Position numbers and translations under genes: made by a program
Notes under the pieces: generated by a model
What the model was told of the DNA's origin: nothing
The model's database searches: none
The model's input: only the letters and a program-made list of their open reading frames with translations
Part shown: one piece after another, positions 46,214-55,034 of the stretch
Layout of the letters: every line of letters begins with the position of its first letter
Numbering within the stretch: position 1 is the first letter of the stretch
Assembly: GCA_029560585.1 (NCBI GenBank)
Contig: JAKQKQ010000335.1
Coordinates: 62,001-126,000 of the forward strand
Direction of reading: 5' to 3'
Length of the DNA: 64,000 nt
Origin: Verrucomicrobiota bacterium
GTDB lineage: Bacteria > Verrucomicrobiota > Verrucomicrobiia > JADLBR01

Positions 46214-46279
46214 GGGCGCGCTTGCGCGCGATTCGAATCGCCGACAGGCGACCTCCTGCAACTCGCCTGCCCAGAATCC
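46211..46279 (-). repeat. REP-like dispersed repeat, copy D
   Basis: Reverse-orientation partial copy: TAGG-GCGCGCTTGCGCGCGA and TTCGAATCGCC match the reverse complement of 59070-59103. Contains the palindrome GCGCGCTTGCGCGC (46216-46229). It lies between two convergent genes. Confidence 0.6.
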
Positions 46280-48235
46280 TCAATTCAGGCTTTCGAGGAA
46301 TTCGGCAATTCGGCAACGCAGTTCCCAGACGGCCGTGTTGGATGGTGCGTTGACGGGGGAAGGTTTCTCAGTCTTCTCGGAATCGCTGTGGGGTGGTGGT
46401 CGCGCGATGGCATCTGCGGCCGCCAACAATTCTCGGGCGGACTTTTCCCTGGGTGAGCCGGCAACCAGGGTTGTGGTCGCCTGTTTGAGGAGCCAGAGAT
46501 ACTCATAGTCCTCACATCCCTCCCGCATCATCTCCCAGCGCACCGAAGGCAGGAAATCGTGGGTTAGGGGATCTGGGTAAAAAAGCGTCATCGCACCCCA
46601 CCAGATGGGCGCCTGTGGCGTTGGGGCGGCGAACACCGCGCCCTCCCAAGCGCGATCTATCGCGGCGAGCGTTTCAGAGTTGACCCATCCCGAGGCACCG
46701 GTACTCCAGGCCAACCATCCGTACGTCCTCGAGCTGACGACAGGGTAGTCGATGATGGCGCGGTAATTATCGATGAAGGTGACGAAGTCGCCCGAGGCGA
46801 CCCGATCGCGAATTCGCCCCATGTCATCGAAAGTCCTCAGGCACCAGTGATCGATCTTGCCAACGAGTTCGGGTGTCGGGTCGGCGGTCACGAATGTCCT
46901 GAGCTCTGGGGCGGAGGCTCGGACCAGATCGCAGAATTCGCCGATGACCCTGTAGTTGTTTGCGGGTGTGTCGAGTTTTCGGGGCTCCCCTTCGGTATGG
47001 TACGTGTACGGTTCGTCCATCGTGGTGACGAAGACTCTGCCGGTCCAACCGTGACGGCGGACGATCTCATTCATTTGACGCAGGTACGCGCCAAATGCCT
47101 TTTTGAACTCGGGCCGCAGATGGCCCGCCTCATCGGCGATGAAAACTGGGGAGGCCGCAGGCCACCGCTGCTTGGCGACCGCTGGAAAGTGCCACAGGAA
47201 ATAAAGTCCTTGGAGCGGTCCCTGGGTCTTCTTGCGCTCTGACCAGAGCGGCCACACGGGCAACAAGAGCGCCGGGGCATGGAGTCGATCGAGGCAATGG
47301 GCCGCCATTTCCTCCCACGCGGAAGCGTCCAATTTGATCTCGCCGCCCTCGAGCACCTGGAGCGCCGGGGCCGGGATGAGGGGGTCGGGGGCGCTCCTGA
47401 CCTCGGCGGCCAGCTCGCATAGGCCACGCACACCGTCGGGTGTCAGCCAACCGTCCGGAAGCTTTTCGACAGCCATGTGCGTGATATTTCGCAACGGAGA
47501 TGGCTGCGGCAGAGAAAAGCGGTGGACGCGGACCTCAATTGGAAGGCGGGGCGTGGGGCTCGCTTTACGTATCCATTCCTGAGTGCGGAAATCCATGGAC
47601 AGCTCGCCACGATAGATACCGGGGCGCGTCTCGGGTGGGACGTCAACGGTCACCCAGAACGCGAGGTTTCGATCGGGCCGCAGAAAGCCCCTGCTGTCGG
47701 TTGTCAGGATATCGGGGCAGTCGCCGATTCGGCCGACGAATGATCCGGGCGTCTGAACGCCTTTCCCGCTGGCGGTGTCCACCGCGACATAGGCGATGCG
47801 CCGCACGGAGATTCGGGAGGCCGGGATAACCTGACCCGCGTCGCCCTTCAGCTCGCCGATGACGGGACCCACCCCGGACATCGCGACCTCGCCCCGGGCG
47901 ACCAGCAAGAATGGCTCTTTCTCGCCCCGCGCGGCAGTGATTCGGAGCGTGTCCAGTCTGGGTTCCGTGGCGAGCTTGTCTTCGGCCCTGATTGTTTCTG
48001 GTGGATACTGCGCCCATACGGTCAACCAGCGACCGGAGCTAACCACGCCGCGCGCCGGAGCCGGCGGCGCGATCGTCGGGCCGACGTCGGATGATTGCGC
48101 GATCGCGGTTGAACACAGCGCGACAACCGCGCGCACAACGCGCCACGGACAATGATCGTGCCTTTGCGCATCGCAGTGTTTGGAGGTCCCCCGCGGGTTA
48201 AGGAGGGTGCCCCGGCTGTTTTCGGGTGGGATCAT
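46280..48235 (-). CDS. DUF4091 / GH123-like protein
   Basis: A 651-residue exported protein. After a short hydrophobic segment (VVRAVVALCSTAIAQS) comes a beta-sandwich (about 60-260, FWVTVDVPPETRPGIYRGEL). A TIM barrel of the DUF4091 type follows, with the Asp-Glu pair in VTTMDEPYTYH, as in GH123 N-acetyl-beta-galactosaminidases that use substrate-assisted catalysis. LREGCEDYEYLWLLKQ-like text near the end is also typical. The frame is open from 48295, but the ATG at 48235 overlaps the previous stop by ATGA. An N-acetylhexosaminidase activity is inferred. Confidence 0.8.
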   Translation of the reverse strand: MIPPENSRGTLLNPRGTSKHCDAQRHDHCPWRVVRAVVALCSTAIAQSSDVGPTIAPPAPARGVVSSGRWLTVWAQYPPETIRAEDKLATEPRLDTLRITAARGEKEPFLLVARGEVAMSGVGPVIGELKGDAGQVIPASRISVRRIAYVAVDTASGKGVQTPGSFVGRIGDCPDILTTDSRGFLRPDRNLAFWVTVDVPPETRPGIYRGELSMDFRTQEWIRKASPTPRLPIEVRVHRFSLPQPSPLRNITHMAVEKLPDGWLTPDGVRGLCELAAEVRSAPDPLIPAPALQVLEGGEIKLDASAWEEMAAHCLDRLHAPALLLPVWPLWSERKKTQGPLQGLYFLWHFPAVAKQRWPAASPVFIADEAGHLRPEFKKAFGAYLRQMNEIVRRHGWTGRVFVTTMDEPYTYHTEGEPRKLDTPANNYRVIGEFCDLVRASAPELRTFVTADPTPELVGKIDHWCLRTFDDMGRIRDRVASGDFVTFIDNYRAIIDYPVVSSRTYGWLAWSTGASGWVNSETLAAIDRAWEGAVFAAPTPQAPIWWGAMTLFYPDPLTHDFLPSVRWEMMREGCEDYEYLWLLKQATTTLVAGSPREKSARELLAAADAIARPPPHSDSEKTEKPSPVNAPSNTAVWELRCRIAEFLESLN

Positions 48236-49824
48236 GGGCCCTCGAGTAAAACGAGTCCGCGCTCGCTTTCGGGTCGCGCAATGGAAATGCCGCACTTGTG
48301 GCCGATGCCTTTGATGGCCTTGTCACGGCCCACCAGTATTCTCCCGTCAGCGAGTCCGGCGATGCCATAGGCCGCGTCGAATTCCCATTTTCCCGTGAGG
48401 CGGAATGCATCGTCGGCGCGGAGGAGGATGCGCGGTTCTCCATAACAGCCGAACCACCATCCGTCTGCCGCATGCGCGACCGTCTGTATCCCCATCAGCG
48501 TGTAGCCGCCATCCAAGATATGACGCTTCTTGAAAAAGAATCCCTCGTCGTACTCATAGACGTAGTTCTCTGGCGTGTCTTTGGGCAGGCCGCCCACGAC
48601 GACGAATCTTCCATTGTGGTAGGCGATGCCTCCGGCCCCGTGGACGGCCTCGGGCGTCCTGTGCCGCGCGAGTTCTTGGAGGTTCTCGGCATCGTAGATG
48701 TAGACCCATGAGTCGGCGCTGCCGGCGGGGCGATTGAACCGTCCCAGATTCACGGCGACGTAGACCTTTCCGTCGTGATAGCAGAGGTCGCCGTGATGTC
48801 TCTGTACGCTGACCCGCCCAAGCTCGTGTCCCCGGAGATCGGTTTTCACCAGGGCATCAGTCCAGCTCCAATATATGGATTTGAGGCCGTCGGTGCAGAT
48901 GCCCTGGACGTGAGAGGTGGACGTTCCTTCGAAATCCGTCGCGCGGAATTCGCGGGCCGCCATAAATGCGATCAGGTCTCTGGGGCGGTCCGTATAGATG
49001 CGGTCAATGCCGAGCCCAAGGTATCGTGCCCAGTCCGCCTCGCGATTGGCCGTCCACACGCCGGCGGAGAGGCCGGCGCCATGAATCGTTGAAATGCTCT
49101 GCGGTGTTGCGCCATTCGTATTGAGCACGATGGCCTCGAATCCGCACTCGCGCGCCGTCCGGATATCGCGTTGCGCATCCAGCGTGACGAGGTCCCAGAA
49201 CACGGGGATTTCGGGGGCCAGACGTTTCACCTCGCTCATGTAGGCGAGTTTCCCGTCATTGAATCCGATCCAGGGTTCGGCACTGAGGCGCCTCGCGGTC
49301 TCCAAGGCCTCTGTAACGCATGGCATCTTTGGCTGAATCGATACGCGCGTGCGGCGCTGCGACATCACGAGTCGGAGGACCTCCTCCAGGCGGGGAATCC
49401 GGTGCGGGGGGCACTCGGCCAAAGTCTTCCCCTTCAACCGGCGAAAACCCGTGGCCACATCCACCGCCAAGAGTTCCTCATAACTGGACTTTGCGACGTC
49501 CAGACTCCGGTCTCCGACGCGCGCCGTCGTGGGATCATGGATGACGGCGAGTTTGCCATCGCGGGTGCGATAGATGTCGCATTCGATCCAATCGGCCCCC
49601 GCAGCAATGGCGTCCTGGAAAGCCGGAAGGGTGTTCTCTGGAAACTCGGCCGAATTGCCGCGATGCGCGGTGACGCCATTGGTCAAGAATCCCATCGCGC
49701 CGCGGCTGTCGTGGGATGAGGGTGACATGCGCGCGGCGCGCCCTGGGCTTGGCTTGGGCTGGCAGGCGGCGAAGAGGGCGAAGGTTGCCGTGAGGGCAAT
49801 CGAGATTCTGGCCGCGCATCTCAT
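48232..49824 (-). CDS. GDPD lipoprotein fused to a propeller-like domain
   Basis: A 530-residue lipoprotein (lipobox FAAC, C21). Residues 50-290 form a glycerophosphodiester phosphodiesterase with HRGNSAEFPENT (H54, E63), ECDI (E81, D83) and HDPTT (H96), the metal and catalytic residues of the family. Residues 300-530 read as a beta-propeller-like domain with repeated strands (VQRHHGDLCYHDGKVYVAVN, GGIAYHNGRFVVVGGL, GIAGLADGRILVGRD). It should hydrolyse glycerophosphodiesters at the membrane; the second half may bind a substrate or partner. Translationally coupled to the DUF4091 gene. Confidence 0.88.
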   Translation of the reverse strand: MRCAARISIALTATFALFAACQPKPSPGRAARMSPSSHDSRGAMGFLTNGVTAHRGNSAEFPENTLPAFQDAIAAGADWIECDIYRTRDGKLAVIHDPTTARVGDRSLDVAKSSYEELLAVDVATGFRRLKGKTLAECPPHRIPRLEEVLRLVMSQRRTRVSIQPKMPCVTEALETARRLSAEPWIGFNDGKLAYMSEVKRLAPEIPVFWDLVTLDAQRDIRTARECGFEAIVLNTNGATPQSISTIHGAGLSAGVWTANREADWARYLGLGIDRIYTDRPRDLIAFMAAREFRATDFEGTSTSHVQGICTDGLKSIYWSWTDALVKTDLRGHELGRVSVQRHHGDLCYHDGKVYVAVNLGRFNRPAGSADSWVYIYDAENLQELARHRTPEAVHGAGGIAYHNGRFVVVGGLPKDTPENYVYEYDEGFFFKKRHILDGGYTLMGIQTVAHAADGWWFGCYGEPRILLRADDAFRLTGKWEFDAAYGIAGLADGRILVGRDKAIKGIGHKCGISIARPESERGLVLLEGP

Positions 49825-50066
49825 GGGACATCAGGATAACTTAGGGGTGCAGGCTGCCGCAAATAATCGTTTGTGGGACTTTGGGAGGCCGGCGTCCCTC
49901 CCGGGCCCAACGTGGCTGTTGTGTGGATTCTTCGACGGTCTATTCGGGTATGGGACGTGCCCGGACTGCCTTCTGCATTGGCATTACATGCCCGCCAGCC
50001 GGGTATGAATCTCGGGCGGTATTGCTTCGGGCGCGGCTCGTGTTCAGAATGAGAGGCGGGTTAAGC

Positions 50067-50072
50067 AAGGAG
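50067..50072 (+). promoter_or_regulatory. Ribosome binding site of sulfatase copy 2
   Basis: AAGGAG lies 10 bases before the ATG at 50083, slightly wider than usual, and supports that start. The 258-base gap upstream holds no gene. Confidence 0.6.
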
Positions 50073-50082
50073 ACATTTCGAT

Positions 50083-51594
50083 ATGGCAGCACGAACACTA
50101 TTTTCCTGCGCGCTCATTGCGGCGGCTTCGGCCCTTACTGCCGTGGCCGGTGGGCCGAACGTGGTCTTCTTTCTGGCAGATGATCTCGGCTGGCGTGACC
50201 TGGGAGCCTGGGGCAGCACGTTTTACGAGACACCCAATGCGGATCGACTCGCGCGGGAGGGCATGCGGTTCACCGCGGGTTACGCCGCCTGCCCGGTTTG
50301 CAGTCCGACGCGCGCGAGCATCCAGGCGGGCAAACACCCTGCGCGACTGGCGACCACCGACTATTTCGGTGCCGCACAGCCCGACAAATGGGCGCGCAAC
50401 ACAAAATTGCTGCCGGCCCCCTACGAGGAACAGTTGCCGCTCGGGGAGACGACGATTGCCGAGGCTTTCAAGGAGGGCGGTTACGCGACATTCTTCGCCG
50501 GCAAATGGCATCTTGGGCCGGAGGGTCTCTGGCCCGAGAACCAGGGGTATGACATCAACAAGGGGGGATGCAAGGCGGGGGCCCCGATGCCACCAGGGCG
50601 GTATTTTTCCCCCTATGGCAACCCCCGGTTGGAGGACGGACCCAAGGGCGAGCATCTGCCGGATCGGCTTGCGAGCGAGACCGTGAAGTTCATCGAGTCG
50701 TCCAAGGACCGACCATTCTTCGCGTTTATGGCGTTTTATTCGGTGCACACGCCTCTGATGGCGCGACCCGATCTGAAGGCGAAGTACGAGGAGAAGGCGA
50801 AAGCTCTGAAAGCCGATGGTCCAGCGTGGTTGCCGGAGGGGAGTCGCATGGCACGCCAGATTCAAGATCACGCGGTTTATGCGGGGATGGTCGAGGCGAT
50901 GGATCAGGCCATTGGCAAGGTGCTCGGGGCGCTGGATCGGTTCGGTCTGGCGGAGAAGACCGTGGTCTGTTTCATGTCGGACAACGGTGGGCTGAGCACA
51001 TCGGAGGGGTCGCCGACCAGCAACCTGCCGTTGCGCGGGGGGAAGGGGTGGCTTTATGAGGGTGGCATCCGAGAACCGTTCATGATCAAATGGCCGGGGG
51101 TCGTGCGGCCCGGCGGGATATGTGAGGTGCCGGTCGTCAGCACGGATTTTTACCCGACGCTGCTGGAGATCGCGGGACTGCCGCCGCGCCCGCAGCAGCA
51201 CCTCGATGGCATGAGCCTGGTGCCGCTCTTGCGAGGGTCGGGCGTTCTGGCCCGCGACGCGATCTTTTGGCACTACCCGCACTACGGCAATCAGGGTGGC
51301 GCGCCCGGCGGCGCGATCCGCGGCGGCGATTGGAAACTCATCGAATGGTATGAGGACGGGAAGCACGAACTATTCAACGTGCGGGATGACATTGGCGAGA
51401 AGCGGGATCTGGCGGCGGAACATCCCGACAGGGTCAAAGATCTGGCCGCAAGGCTGAAGGCATGGCGCGAGGCCACTGGCGCGCGGATGCCCTCTTCAAA
51501 CCCGACGTATGATCCGTCGGGGCCGGATGGTCGAGGCGACAAGCAGCCTGCCAGGAAAGGGAAACAGAAGCAGGGCAAGGCAAAGGCGGGCTGA
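50083..51594 (+). CDS. Type I (formylglycine) sulfatase, copy 2
   Basis: A 503-residue exported sulfatase. Signal peptide to about residue 23; metal motif FLADDLGWRD; signature CSPTRAS with C73 as the formylglycine precursor; GKWHLGPEG as second signature; FMSDNGG later. A Lys/Gln/Gly-rich tail closes it. Unlike copy 1 it lies with KDPG aldolase (65 bases on) and a sugar-acid kinase, which points to desulfation of a glycan whose monomers enter an Entner-Doudoroff-like route. Confidence 0.93.
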   Translation: MAARTLFSCALIAAASALTAVAGGPNVVFFLADDLGWRDLGAWGSTFYETPNADRLAREGMRFTAGYAACPVCSPTRASIQAGKHPARLATTDYFGAAQPDKWARNTKLLPAPYEEQLPLGETTIAEAFKEGGYATFFAGKWHLGPEGLWPENQGYDINKGGCKAGAPMPPGRYFSPYGNPRLEDGPKGEHLPDRLASETVKFIESSKDRPFFAFMAFYSVHTPLMARPDLKAKYEEKAKALKADGPAWLPEGSRMARQIQDHAVYAGMVEAMDQAIGKVLGALDRFGLAEKTVVCFMSDNGGLSTSEGSPTSNLPLRGGKGWLYEGGIREPFMIKWPGVVRPGGICEVPVVSTDFYPTLLEIAGLPPRPQQHLDGMSLVPLLRGSGVLARDAIFWHYPHYGNQGGAPGGAIRGGDWKLIEWYEDGKHELFNVRDDIGEKRDLAAEHPDRVKDLAARLKAWREATGARMPSSNPTYDPSGPDGRGDKQPARKGKQKQGKAKAG

Positions 51595-51659
51595 GAATAT
51601 CCGGACAGAAAAACTGCTCAACAGGCGGGTCGGGCTGCGCTAGGTTCCAGACCACAGAT

Positions 51660-52322
51660 ATGAACTTTCCCGCGTCCCTATTTGAACAGATCTGCCGCAA
51701 CCCGATCATTGCCGTCCTGACGCTTGAGGATCCCGGCGCTGCGCCCGACCTCGCGCGGGCATTGCTGGCGGGTGGCGTGCGGGGGGTGGAACTGACACTG
51801 CGGACGCCCGCCGCGCTCGAAAGCCTGAAGCGGTTGAAGGAGGCGGCGCCGGAGTTGATCTTGGGCGCGGGCACGGTCCTGACGCCGGCGCAAGTGAAGC
51901 AGGTCAAGGATGTGGGCGTGGCGTTCGCCGTTTCGCCCGGCCTGAATCCGCGGGTTGTGCGCGCGGCCCAGGAGGCTGGGGTGCCCTTTGCGCCGGGGAT
52001 ATGCACGCCGTCGGACATCGAGGGCGCGCTCGAACTCGGCTGCACGCTGTTGAAGTACTTTCCCGCGGAGACGAGCGGGGGTCTGAAGCACCTCAAGAAC
52101 ATGGCGGCGCCGTACATGCACCTCGGGGTGGGGTTCATCCCGCTCGGCGGCCTGAACGAGGCAAACATGCTGGATTACTTGGGCGACTCCCTGATCCCCG
52201 CCATCGGTGGCTCGTGGATCGCCCCGAGAGATAAGATCGCCGCGCGCGATTGGGCCGCCATCGAGGGCAATGCCCGCCGCGCCGTCGAGAAGTGGAAAAT
52301 GCTGCCGAAGGCGAAGGCCTGA
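51660..52322 (+). CDS. eda: KDPG/KHG aldolase
   Basis: Cleaves 2-keto-3-deoxy-6-phosphogluconate to pyruvate and glyceraldehyde 3-phosphate. The 220-residue cytoplasmic class I aldolase has E44 in GVELTLRTP and the Schiff-base lysine K132 in TLLKYFPAE. GICTPSDIEGAL and GVGFIPLGGL complete the phosphate site. No clear ribosome binding site. Followed by a PfkB kinase in the same direction, the normal partner for 2-keto-3-deoxygluconate use. Confidence 0.94.
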   Translation: MNFPASLFEQICRNPIIAVLTLEDPGAAPDLARALLAGGVRGVELTLRTPAALESLKRLKEAAPELILGAGTVLTPAQVKQVKDVGVAFAVSPGLNPRVVRAAQEAGVPFAPGICTPSDIEGALELGCTLLKYFPAETSGGLKHLKNMAAPYMHLGVGFIPLGGLNEANMLDYLGDSLIPAIGGSWIAPRDKIAARDWAAIEGNARRAVEKWKMLPKAKA

Positions 52323-52345
52323 GGGCTGACTCGAGGAGAAGTGCC

Positions 52346-53440
52346 ATGGGATGTCTTGTCGTTGGTTTTGGAGAAATCATGGGGCGATTGAACCCGCCCG
52401 GGTTCATGCGATTTCGCCAGGCCCTGCCGGGTTCGCTCGAAATGACATTCGCGGGTGCGGAGGCAAACGTATGCGCATCGATCGCGATGCTCGGCGGCGA
52501 GGCGCGCTACGTGACCGCGCTGCCGAAGCACGCGATCGCCGACGCGTGCGTCGACCGCCTCCGCGGTCTGGGGATCGACTGTTCCTGCATCGCGCGAGTG
52601 GGCAAGGGGCGGCTAGGCCTTTACTTTGTGGAGAAGGGCGCCAACCAGCGGCCCAGCGTGGTCATCTACGACCGCGACGCCTCGTCCATCGCGATGGCCG
52701 AGCCATCGACCTACGATTGGGAGTCGGTGTTCTCGGGGGCAGATTGGCTGCATATCTCGGGCATCACGCCGGCCCTGTCCAAGGCGGCGGCGGAGTCTGC
52801 CGCGGGGGCCGTCGCGGCCGCCAAACACAATGGGTGCAAGGTCTCCTGCGACCTGAATTTTCGCAAGAAACTCTGGAATTGGGAACCGGGCACCGAGCCA
52901 CGGGCGCTGGCCCAGCGCACGATGCGCGGCATCCTGCCCGACGTGGATGTGGTCATCGCCAATGAGGAGGACGCCCATGATGTGCTCGGCATTCAGGCGG
53001 GCCAGACGGATGTGAATTCTGGGAAACTGGAGATCGACAAATACCCGCACGTGGCACGCGAGATCGTGAAGCAATTTCCGAAGGTATCGAGGGTGGCGAT
53101 TACGCTGCGCGAGAGCATCTCGGCCACGCACAACAACTGGGGCGCGATGCTGTACGACGCCGTCAAAGACGAGGCCTGTTTTGCGCCGATGCGCGACGGC
53201 GCGTATGTGTCCCACGAGATCCGCGCCATCGTGGATCGCGTCGGCGGCGGCGATGCCTTCGCTGCCGGGCTGATCTTCGCGCTGAATGCGCCGGAGCTGG
53301 CGGAATCGCAGAAGGCGGTGTCGTTTGCCGTCGCGGCCTCCTGCCTGGCGCACTCCGTGGAGGGCGACTTCAACTTCTGTGCCCGTGCCGAGGTCGAGGC
53401 CCTTATGAAGGGTTCGGGCAGCGGTCGCGTGCAGAGGTAG
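52346..53440 (+). CDS. kdgK: PfkB-family 2-keto-3-deoxygluconate kinase
   Basis: A 364-residue ribokinase-fold kinase. It has the N-terminal GFGEIMGRLNPPG typical of KDG kinases, FAGAEANVCASIAMLGG, and the C-terminal PfkB signature DRVGGGDAFAAGL with the catalytic Asp. Phosphorylation of KDG supplies the aldolase encoded 23 bases upstream. GAGGAG precedes the ATG at 52346; the frame is open from 52250. Other sugar kinases of the family cannot be excluded, but the context supports KDG. Confidence 0.88.
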   Translation: MGCLVVGFGEIMGRLNPPGFMRFRQALPGSLEMTFAGAEANVCASIAMLGGEARYVTALPKHAIADACVDRLRGLGIDCSCIARVGKGRLGLYFVEKGANQRPSVVIYDRDASSIAMAEPSTYDWESVFSGADWLHISGITPALSKAAAESAAGAVAAAKHNGCKVSCDLNFRKKLWNWEPGTEPRALAQRTMRGILPDVDVVIANEEDAHDVLGIQAGQTDVNSGKLEIDKYPHVAREIVKQFPKVSRVAITLRESISATHNNWGAMLYDAVKDEACFAPMRDGAYVSHEIRAIVDRVGGGDAFAAGLIFALNAPELAESQKAVSFAVAASCLAHSVEGDFNFCARAEVEALMKGSGSGRVQR

Positions 53441-53518
53441 ATCGCACCCGTCAGCGGCCCGTGAGCATCAAGACCCGTTCGTTCACGTTCTGGGCTGCGG
53501 CCGTCGGCCGCTCTCAAT

Positions 53519-54973
53519 CTATCGCACCACGAAGGGCTCGCGATAGGCGCGCGACAGGTACTTGTTGGCCTTGGCCTCGTCGCTGATGAAGGGCCAACCC
53601 TTGAAGCGTTCTCCGGACGGGTCGAAATCGAGCTGGGGGCCGACGTGCCAAGGTTCCTTGGCAAAGTCGACTTTCCAATCGGCGAGTTGTTTTCCGAATC
53701 GCTCGGCGGCATCGCGCCCGGTGTCGCCGATCTTGGCTGCCTGGGCGTCGAGTTGTGCCTTGTCTGCGTTGCTGCCGATGCGATACGAAATGTTCGCCAT
53801 GTGGGCGAGGGCGCTGGATTTGAAGGCCTTCTCGATCGGGGCGCGCAACTCGGACTCGTTGCGCGAGCGCACGGCGCGTATGAAACAATCGAGGTGGTCC
53901 TTGCCCGAATCGCCGGGGAACTTCTGAATCTTTTCGCCCTTGGGGTCGAAGGCGTCACCGCCGCCGCGGCCGCCGCGGAATTCTCCGCCCTCGTACTCGA
54001 GGACGATGCCCACGCGGATGCCCCGGAACGCGGGCGCAGCATTCAGGTCGGGCTTGAGCCACAGGTCGCAGACCTCGAACACCATGGGCGCGCGACCGCC
54101 GCCCTCGAACGTCGCGAACTGCATGTTGGCCGTCTGGCCGACGTCTTGCCACCCGAAGCGCCCGCCGAAACTCTGGACGCTGGCCGGGAGACCCGGATCA
54201 CCGAGCGCCCACTGGCAGAGGTCCAGTTCGTGGGGTCCCTGGTTGCCGATGTCGCCGTTGCCGGTGTTCCAGAACCAGTGCCAGTCGTAGTGGAATTTGG
54301 GGCGATAGAGGACCTCGTCCTGTGCGGGGCCGAGCCACAGGTTGTAATCCACCGTGGTGGGCGGTTTCAAAGGCGTGTCCTGTTTGCCAATGCTCTCTCG
54401 GTTCCGGTAGCAGAAACCGCGCACGCGTTTGAGTTTCCCGAGGTGACCCTCCTTGAGCCAGGCGAAGGCCGCGAGCAGGCCCGTGTCCGACCGATTCTGG
54501 AACCCGCCCTGGACGATGCGGTTGCAGCGCTTGGCGGCATCGACCATGCGCCGTCCCTCGAAAATGTTGTGGCAGACGGGCTTTTCGACATAGACATCCT
54601 TGCCCGCCTCGCACGCCATGATGGTCATGAGGGCATGCCAGTGATTTGGGCTGGCGATGACGACCGCATCGACGTCCTTGCGGTCGAGGAGCTGCCGGAA
54701 GTCCTGATGGCGACCGACCTGCAAGCCGTTGGCGGTCTTCTCGACCTGTTGGGCCACTTTGTCGAGCGTGGCGGAATCGGCATCCGAAAGTGCGACCACG
54801 CGCACTCCCGGGACGGCCATGAACTGTTTGCAGAGCATGCTGCCGCGGCCACCGATGCCGATGCAACCGAGACGGATGTCGTCGTTGGCGCCGAGCACCC
54901 GGCGGGGCAGTACGGTGGAGGCGGCTGCGAGGGTGGAGACGCGGAGGAAAGCGCGGCGGGACAGGATACTCAT
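53519..54973 (-). CDS. Tat-exported Gfo/Idh/MocA oxidoreductase (copy 4)
   Basis: A 484-residue member with Tat signal (LSRRAFLRVSTLAAAS), Rossmann motif GCIGIGGRGSM, and EKP in VYVEKPVCHN. The second domain has FWNTGNGDIGNQGPHELDLCQWALG. The frame is open to 55297, but the methionine at 54973 starts the Tat signal. It follows the double-FAD oxidoreductase gene after 61 bases on the same strand, so the two may oxidise related substrates. Confidence 0.92.
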   Translation of the reverse strand: MSILSRRAFLRVSTLAAASTVLPRRVLGANDDIRLGCIGIGGRGSMLCKQFMAVPGVRVVALSDADSATLDKVAQQVEKTANGLQVGRHQDFRQLLDRKDVDAVVIASPNHWHALMTIMACEAGKDVYVEKPVCHNIFEGRRMVDAAKRCNRIVQGGFQNRSDTGLLAAFAWLKEGHLGKLKRVRGFCYRNRESIGKQDTPLKPPTTVDYNLWLGPAQDEVLYRPKFHYDWHWFWNTGNGDIGNQGPHELDLCQWALGDPGLPASVQSFGGRFGWQDVGQTANMQFATFEGGGRAPMVFEVCDLWLKPDLNAAPAFRGIRVGIVLEYEGGEFRGGRGGGDAFDPKGEKIQKFPGDSGKDHLDCFIRAVRSRNESELRAPIEKAFKSSALAHMANISYRIGSNADKAQLDAQAAKIGDTGRDAAERFGKQLADWKVDFAKEPWHVGPQLDFDPSGERFKGWPFISDEAKANKYLSRAYREPFVVR

Positions 54974-55034
54974 CCCGGCATTTGAGGCATTGTTGGGGCG
55001 CACCGCAATCAAAGAATTTGAAAATCGCGTTTGG

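Noticed and set aside
48235-48295. Start of the DUF4091 gene at 48295
   Set aside because: That start would lie deep inside the upstream gene; the ATG at 48235 overlaps the upstream stop as ATGA and is the usual coupling.
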